The position numbers and the translations under genes were made by a program. A stretch of 64,000 nt of DNA from Aeromicrobium sp. Root236 (GTDB taxonomy: Bacteria > Actinomycetota > Actinomycetes > Propionibacteriales > Nocardioidaceae), in NCBI RefSeq assembly GCF_001428805.1, contig NZ_LMIS01000001.1, forward strand, positions 124,001-188,000. Direction: 5' to 3'. Below are positions 60,401 through 64,000 of this stretch, one piece after another (position 1 is the first letter of the stretch; every line of letters starts with the position of its first letter). The notes below the pieces were generated by a model. That model worked only from the letters and a program-made list of their open reading frames with translations, did no database searches and was not told where the DNA came from.

Positions 60401-60585
60401 TGCGTGCCGGGCGTGCCGTTGGCGGTCGGGGGACCCTCGTAGAACGTCCAGCGAGGGGCGTCGTCAGGGGTGTCGAGGCTCGCTGCGAACGTGCCCTGGT
60501 CGGCCCACAGCTGGAGGATGTCGCGCTCCAGCGCCGGCAGATCGACGTGGGCGGGGACGGGGCGATAGGACGCGTGCTGGGTCAC
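57442..60585 (-). CDS. ileS: Isoleucyl-tRNA synthetase
   Basis: Class I aminoacyl-tRNA synthetase (1047 aa) charging tRNA-Ile. The HIGH-type motif appears in the variant GPPTANGTPGTHH (about residue 48), the KMSKS loop as KKMSKHLGN (about 595), and an editing domain lies between them (WTTTPWTLVSNTAVAVNP). The length and motifs fit the eukaryote-like (type 2) IleRS common in actinobacteria, a group often less sensitive to mupirocin. GTG 60585 is leaderless (TAGAAT 7 nt upstream), which excludes the 11-codon longer frame. Confidence 0.96.
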   Translation of the reverse strand: MTQHASYRPVPAHVDLPALERDILQLWADQGTFAASLDTPDDAPRWTFYEGPPTANGTPGTHHVEARVFKDVFPRFKTMQGYHVDRKAGWDCHGLPVEIAVEKELGFNGKPDIEAYGIAEFNAKCREAVVRNVDLFEEMTDRMGYWVDMANPYRTMESSYVESVWWALSTIFDKGLLTEDFRVAPYCPRCGTTLSDHELAQGYETITDPSVYVRFPLTSGPLAGKASMLVWTTTPWTLVSNTAVAVNPDVTYVTATDGKETLVVAEPLLAKALGEGWEATGESFNGKDMERWTYQRPFELVEFPSPAHFVVLGDYVTTEDGTGLVHQSPAFGADDMAVCKAYDLPVVNPITPDGHFEADVPLVGGQFFKTADRVLADDLASRGLMFNELAYEHSYPHCWRCHTPLMYYALPAWYIRTTTIKDKLLAENAGTNWFPETIKNGRYGDWLTNNIDWSLSRSRFWGTPLPIWRNDEYPSKLVCVDSLRELSELTGRDLTDLDPHRPFIDEVTFEIEGQSGTYRRVPDVIDAWFDSGSMPFAQWGYPHVEGSKEKFEQAYPAQYICEAIDQTRGWFYSLMAVGTLVFDQSSYENVVCLGHILAEDGKKMSKHLGNILLPMPLMDEHGADALRWFMACSGSPWSPRRIGHTALSEIVRKVLLTYWNTAAFHVLYARTEGWTPADGEVPPVAEREVLDQWLLSELHTLTRDVTASLETFDTQAAGARIATFVDDMSNWYVRRSRRRFWRGDAAAFATLHETLDVLTRLMAPLTPFIAERVWQDVILPVTPDAPPSVHLATWPVADESLIVEGLGARVDLARRVTELGRAARAEAKVRTRQPLRRALVASGAWQQLGEDLRGQVCEELNVGSLESLADAGGDLVDHSAKGNFRNLGKRFGKQTPQVAAAIADADAAGLAASLSATGTATIDLDGSPVEVGPDDVIISERPREGWSVVNDQGETVALDLELDDQLRLAGFAREAIRVIQEARKTSGLDISDRITLSWTASGQMADALRAHDALIADEVLATSITEAAGASDFTDEELGFGFTLAKA

Positions 60586-60592
60586 ACCTTCA

Positions 60593-60598
60593 ATTCTA
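60593..60598 (-). promoter_or_regulatory. -10 box TAGAAT of a leaderless promoter (ileS)
   Basis: On the reverse strand TAGAAT ends 7 nt before the GTG at 60585. No T-box leader is possible, because the mRNA starts at the start codon. Confidence 0.6.
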
Positions 60599-60632
60599 CG
60601 GGTGACCAGCGGCGACACGGCGGCGGTGCGAG

Positions 60633-60661
60633 TTGGCTTTGCCCCAGCGGGGGTCTAATCT
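60633..60661 (+). promoter_or_regulatory. Leaderless promoter of the dksA-like gene
   Basis: A -35 TTGGCT (60633-60638) and a -10 TAATCT (60656-60661) are 17 bp apart, and the ATG at 60668 follows 6 nt later. Confidence 0.65.
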
Positions 60662-60667
60662 TCGTGC

Positions 60668-61069
60668 ATGCCAAACACCAAGCTCGCCGTTCGAGCCGAC
60701 GAGAAGCCCTGGACCGCCGCCGAGACCAAGGCCGTCCGTGCCGAGCTCGAGGCCGACCTCGTGAGGTTGCGCGGTGAGCTCGACCAGTCGGCTCGCGAGC
60801 TGCAGGACCTGCTGCGTGACGGCGTCGACGGTGCCGGCAACGACCAGGCCGATGTCGGCTCCAAGGGACTCGAGCGAGACGCCGAGATGTCCCTTGCCGC
60901 CAACCAGCGCGAGCTCTTGCTGCAGACCGAGAAGGCGCTCGACCGGCTCGAGAAGGGCACCTACGGCCAGTGCGAGATGTGCGGGGAGCCGATCGGCAAG
61001 AATCGTTTGATGGCGTTCCCGCGTGCGACACTGTGCATGACATGCAAGCAGCGCGAGGAGCGTCGCTGA
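60668..61069 (+). CDS. TraR/DksA-family zinc-finger protein
   Basis: A 133-residue protein with an N-terminal coiled-coil hairpin (about residues 20-75), an acidic tip (DGVDGAGNDQADVG) and a C4 zinc finger (CEMCGEPIGKNR and CMTCK). DksA-type proteins enter the RNA polymerase secondary channel and modulate the stringent response. In actinobacteria the role of this family is less clear. A well-spaced promoter makes the mRNA leaderless. It is translationally linked to lspA. Confidence 0.9.
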   Translation: MPNTKLAVRADEKPWTAAETKAVRAELEADLVRLRGELDQSARELQDLLRDGVDGAGNDQADVGSKGLERDAEMSLAANQRELLLQTEKALDRLEKGTYGQCEMCGEPIGKNRLMAFPRATLCMTCKQREERR

Positions 61070-61584
61070 GCCCTGGCGACGACCACGGCCCGACCGCCAC
61101 ACACACGTACGTACGCCTTTTCGTGGTGGTTGCTGCCCTGACGCTCGTCGTGGACCAGGTGACCAAGGTGCTCGCGGTCGAGAAGCTGCAGGGCCGTGAG
61201 TCGATCGAGCTCATCCCGCACGTCCTGTCGTTGTCTTTCCTCCGCAACGGTGGAGCCGCACTCGGCACCGGTGCCGGTTTCACGCTCGTGCTCAGCGTCG
61301 TCGCGGTCGCGGTGTCGATCGCCGTCGCTCGCATGGCCACCCGCCTGCGCGATCGCTGGTGGGCCGTCGGGCTCGGCCTGCTGTTCGCCGGCGCTGTCGG
61401 CAACCTCTGCGACCGGATCTTCCGTGAGCCCGCGCCGCTCAAGGGCCACGTCGTCGACTTCATCGACTACGGGGTCTTCGTCGGCAACGTCGCGGACATC
61501 GCGCTGACGCTTGCCGCAGTCATCATCGTCTGGCGCACGTGGCGCGGCATCGGCCTCGACGGCAGCCGTCAGGTGAAGGCATGA
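61042..61584 (+). CDS. lspA: Lipoprotein signal peptidase LspA
   Basis: Membrane aspartyl protease (180 aa from this start, four helices) that removes signal peptides from prolipoproteins, such as the CtaC and L,D-transpeptidase precursors in this window. The catalytic Asp residues lie in GNLCDRIFR and VGNVADIAL, and VDQVTK is the helix-1 motif. The start is uncertain. ATG 61042 overlaps the upstream gene by 28 nt. CTG 61066, which overlaps its stop as CTGA and has GAGGAG upstream, would give a more typical N terminus. The stop overlaps rluD by 4 nt. Confidence 0.92.
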   Translation: MQAARGASLSPGDDHGPTATHTYVRLFVVVAALTLVVDQVTKVLAVEKLQGRESIELIPHVLSLSFLRNGGAALGTGAGFTLVLSVVAVAVSIAVARMATRLRDRWWAVGLGLLFAGAVGNLCDRIFREPAPLKGHVVDFIDYGVFVGNVADIALTLAAVIIVWRTWRGIGLDGSRQVKA

Positions 61585-62519
61585 CGTCCGAGGACCTCGA
61601 GCACAAGGTCATCCAGGTGCCCGAAGGGCTCGCCGGCGAACGCGTCGACAGCGCCCTCGCCCGCCTGCTCGGCCTGTCCCGTACGCGCGCCAGCGAGCTC
61701 GTCGCCGACGGTCACGTGACCCTCGACGGCTTCGCGCCGGCCAAGTCCGACCGGGTCACCCCCGGCTCGATCCTCGAGGCATCGATCCCGGCGCCGCGCC
61801 GCATCGCCGTGGTGGCCGCCGAGGTCGAGGGCATGCGACTGGTGTTCCAGGACGACGACTTCGTGGTCGTCGACAAGCCCGTCGGCGTCGCCGCGCACCC
61901 CAGCGTCGGCTGGTACGGCCCCACGGTCCTCGACCACCTCGCCGGAGCGGGCATCCGGATCTCGACGTCCGGAGCGCCGGAGCGCCAGGGCATCGTGCAT
62001 CGTCTCGACGTCGGCACGAGCGGCCTGATGGCCGTCGCGAAGTCCGAGCACGCCTACACCGTGCTCAAGCAGGCGTTCCGCGATCGTACGGTCGACAAGA
62101 CCTATCACGCGCTCGTGCAGGGCCACCCCGACCCGCACATGGGCACGATCGACGCGCCGATCGCCCGGCACCCCAAGCACGACTTCAAGTTCACGGTCAA
62201 GGACGGCGGACGCGAGAGCGTCACGCACTACGACACGCTCGAGGCGCACCGCTACGCCAGCCTGCTGACGATCAAGCTCGAGACCGGCCGCACGCACCAG
62301 ATCCGCGTCCACATGAGCGCGCTGCACCATCCCTGCGTCGGCGACCTGATGTACGGCGCCGATCCGACGCTGGCCAAGAAGGTCGGGCTCGACCGCCAGT
62401 GGCTGCACGCCAAGAAGCTCGGCTTCCTGCACCCGCGCACGGGGGACTACGTCGAGTTCGACTCGGACTACCCCGACGACCTCAACGCGGCACTCGCGGT
62501 CGTGCGCGACCTCGACTGA
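61581..62519 (+). CDS. rluD: 23S rRNA pseudouridine synthase, RluD family
   Basis: Pseudouridine synthase (312 aa) with an N-terminal S4 RNA-binding domain (about residues 14-65; [20 protein letters not shown]) and the catalytic domain. The nucleophilic Asp lies in [11 protein letters not shown] (about residue 139). [10 protein letters not shown] and [10 protein letters not shown] are other landmarks. The target is probably U1911/U1915/U1917 of 23S rRNA helix 69, as for RluD, though RluA/RluC specificities cannot be ruled out. It shares a transcript with lspA. Confidence 0.92.
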   Translation: MTSEDLEHKVIQVPEGLAGERVDSALARLLGLSRTRASELVADGHVTLDGFAPAKSDRVTPGSILEASIPAPRRIAVVAAEVEGMRLVFQDDDFVVVDKPVGVAAHPSVGWYGPTVLDHLAGAGIRISTSGAPERQGIVHRLDVGTSGLMAVAKSEHAYTVLKQAFRDRTVDKTYHALVQGHPDPHMGTIDAPIARHPKHDFKFTVKDGGRESVTHYDTLEAHRYASLLTIKLETGRTHQIRVHMSALHHPCVGDLMYGADPTLAKKVGLDRQWLHAKKLGFLHPRTGDYVEFDSDYPDDLNAALAVVRDLD

Positions 62520-62528
62520 ACCGCACGC

Positions 62529-62565
62529 ACGACGGCCCGGCTCGATCCACGAGCCGGGCCGTCGT
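62529..62565. terminator. Bidirectional terminator after rluD
   Basis: A perfect 16-bp stem (ACGACGGCCCGGCTCG with its complement) with a 5-nt loop separates the convergent rluD and MFS genes. Confidence 0.9.
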
Positions 62566-62579
62566 CATGTGAGGCGAAG

Positions 62580-64000
62580 TCAGCCGACGTGGATGGCCTC
62601 GGGACCATCGGTGGCCAGCTCCGTGTGCTTGACGTCGAGGAACACCCAGATGATCGCCGAGGCGGCGAGCATCAGCCCCGCCGCGACCAGGAAGGCATGG
62701 GTCGCGCCGTCGTGGAAGGAGATGAAGAACAGGGCCCGCTCGGCCAGGCCGGGATCGCTCGCGGCCTTCGACACGGGTCCGGTGGCCTGGTCCAGCGAGT
62801 TGCCGGAGAAGTGCAACGCGACGGTGCTGAGCACGGCGAGCCCGAGCGCGCCGCCGACCTGCTGCATCGTGTTGAGCACTCCGGACCCGATGCCCGAGTC
62901 CTCGGCCTGCACGTGGTGCACCGCGGTCAGCGTGAGCGGCACGAACACCATGCCCATGCCGATCGCCATCACGAGCACGTACGGGAAGACGTGGCCCCAG
63001 TAGGAGACGTCGGCCGACCCGCGGGCAGCGGATGCCAGCGCGCCAGCAGGGGAGTCGTCGATCGGGATGCGCGAGAACATGAACAGGCTGACCGCGGCCA
63101 GCAGCGTGCCGATGCCGGCGAGGAACCGCGGAGCCACCTTGCTGACCAGGTTGGAGACGACGCCGGCGCCGATCACGATGCCGAACGAGAACGGCAGGAA
63201 GGCGAAGCCCGCCTTGAGCGACGAGTAGCCCATGACCTGCTGGATGAACAGGCTCAGGTAGAAGAACATGGCGAACATCGCCGCGGGCGCGATCATCATC
63301 GCGACGAAGCTGGTCGCCCGCGTGCGGTTGGCGAAGATGCGGGTCGGCAGCAGCGGGTGCTCGACGCGCGACTCGATGACCACGAAGCTGACCAGCAGGA
63401 TGATGCCGGCCGCCAGGGAGGCGATGGTCTGGACGTGGTCCCAGCCGTACGCCTGCTGACCGGCGCGGGACAGCCCGAAGACGATCCCGAGCAGGCCCAG
63501 GGTTCCGGTGACGGCACCCGGGATGTCGAGCCAGCCGGTGTGCTTCTCCGACTCCCGCAGGACGCGCGGGGCGGCGAGGGCGGCCAGCAGGCCGATCGGG
63601 ACGTTGATGAGGAACGTGAGGCGCCAGCCGTCGACGCCCAGGGGCTGGTCGAGGCCGGTGAGCCAGCCGCCGAGGATCAGCCCGATCGCCGCACCGATGC
63701 CGGACATCGTGGCGTACGCCGCCATGGCACGGTTGCGCTGCGGGCCCGCCGGGAACGTCGTGGTGATCAGTGCGAGAGCGGCGGGGGCAGCCATGGCCGC
63801 ACCCACGCCCTGCAGTGCCCGCGAGCCGAGCAGCAGGCCCTCGTTCTGGGCGAGGCCGCCCAGCAGCGAGGCGACCGCGAAGAGGGTCAGGCCGCTCATG
63901 AAGAGCAGGCGGCGCCCGTAGAGGTCACCGAGACGGCCGCCCAGGAGGAGCAGGCCGCCGAATGCCAAGGCGTACCCGGTGACGATCCACGTCAGGTTGG
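62580..64000 (-). CDS. MFS transporter, DHA2 family drug exporter (start missing)
   Basis: Major facilitator exporter of the 14-helix DHA2 type, driven by the proton gradient. The frame is open to the right edge, so the N terminus and first helix are absent. The visible part begins LTWIVTGYALAFGGLLLLGG (helix 2), followed by the motif A region GRLGDLYGRRLLF. About 12 more helices follow, with the antiporter motif region MSGIGAAIGLILGGWLTG in helix 5. Drugs or lipids could be exported; the substrate is unknown. Its 3' end faces the rluD terminator. Confidence 0.9.
   Translation of the reverse strand, partial: NLTWIVTGYALAFGGLLLLGGRLGDLYGRRLLFMSGLTLFAVASLLGGLAQNEGLLLGSRALQGVGAAMAAPAALALITTTFPAGPQRNRAMAAYATMSGIGAAIGLILGGWLTGLDQPLGVDGWRLTFLINVPIGLLAALAAPRVLRESEKHTGWLDIPGAVTGTLGLLGIVFGLSRAGQQAYGWDHVQTIASLAAGIILLVSFVVIESRVEHPLLPTRIFANRTRATSFVAMMIAPAAMFAMFFYLSLFIQQVMGYSSLKAGFAFLPFSFGIVIGAGVVSNLVSKVAPRFLAGIGTLLAAVSLFMFSRIPIDDSPAGALASAARGSADVSYWGHVFPYVLVMAIGMGMVFVPLTLTAVHHVQAEDSGIGSGVLNTMQQVGGALGLAVLSTVALHFSGNSLDQATGPVSKAASDPGLAERALFFISFHDGATHAFLVAAGLMLAASAIIWVFLDVKHTELATDGPEAIHVG

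Noticed and set aside
57442..60618. A T-box or other leader riboswitch for ileS
   Set aside because: The TAGAAT box 7 nt before GTG 60585 leaves no room for a 5' leader, and no T-box sequence is seen upstream.
1..64000. Mobile elements, CRISPR arrays, tRNA or rRNA genes
   Set aside because: No transposase or integrase ORF, no spaced direct-repeat array and no recognisable tRNA or rRNA sequence was found in the gaps; the only repeats are short and local.

Overview
This 64 kb window is a GC-rich, gene-dense stretch of a bacterial chromosome. GTG starts are frequent, genes overlap by 4 nt, and actinobacterial signatures are present: a QcrCAB-CtaCDEF respiratory branch, PknL, Wag31/DivIVA, SepF and a class II DAHP synthase. 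From memory, the gene order follows the Mycobacterium tuberculosis Rv2205c-Rv2145c region (glycerate kinase, erpA, adoK, ctaC, qcrBAC, ctaE, trpD, aroG, pknL, polyprenyl synthase, methylenetetrahydrofolate reductase, mraZ, the dcw cluster, wag31). Protein flavour suggests Nocardioidaceae (Aeromicrobium or a relative); that is an inference. No transposase, phage, CRISPR array, rRNA or tRNA was seen. Almost everything looks like core genome.

Layout. 1-4.3 kb: HtpX protease (cut by the window edge), a PspAB-like protein, an aminotransferase, glycerate kinase and ErpA. 4.3-14.1 kb: adenosine kinase, then aerobic respiration: ctaC-ctaD-ctaF forward, an L,D-transpeptidase lipoprotein, and ctaE-qcrC-qcrA-qcrB in reverse. 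14.1-17.9 kb: a degenerate receiver protein, trpD, a stand-alone Lrp ligand domain, an exonuclease/GIY-YIG fusion and a small Cys-rich protein. 17.9-26.8 kb: a cyclic di-AMP (ydaO) riboswitch ahead of an NlpC/P60 hydrolase, a membrane-anchored HExxH protein, an acyl-CoA synthetase, an operon with two tandem ROK kinases, an esterase and an acyltransferase. 26.9-38.8 kb: a phosphofructokinase with pyrophosphate-type residues, class II DAHP synthase, a PASTA Ser/Thr kinase, a barnase/barstar pair, a polyprenyl synthase, metF, a flavin oxidoreductase, a methyltransferase and a DUF3040 protein. 38.9-57.4 kb: the complete division and cell-wall cluster mraZ-(42-aa peptide)-rsmH-ftsL-ftsI / murE-murF-mraY-murD-ftsW-murG-murC-ftsQ-ftsZ-pgeF-yggS-sepF-yggT-divIVA. 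57.4-64 kb: ileS (reverse), a DksA-like protein, lspA, rluD and an MFS exporter cut by the right edge.

The genes form two functional blocks, respiration and cell envelope/division, joined by central metabolism. The most striking non-coding feature is transcriptional. At least 16 start codons sit 6-7 nt after a TANNNT-like -10 box, so the transcripts should be leaderless; in two places divergent genes have abutting or overlapping -10 boxes. Other non-coding features are the riboswitch, a 10-bp-periodic TGG array upstream of mraZ (a probable MraZ operator), a roughly 30-bp imperfect hairpin between mraZ and rsmH, and four strong terminator hairpins between transcription units.

Starts were chosen from ribosome binding sites, 4-nt overlaps or leaderless -10 spacing, and several differ from the longest open frame. 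All functional calls come from recognised motifs and family resemblance; no database search was run. No intergenic stretch exceeds about 300 bases.
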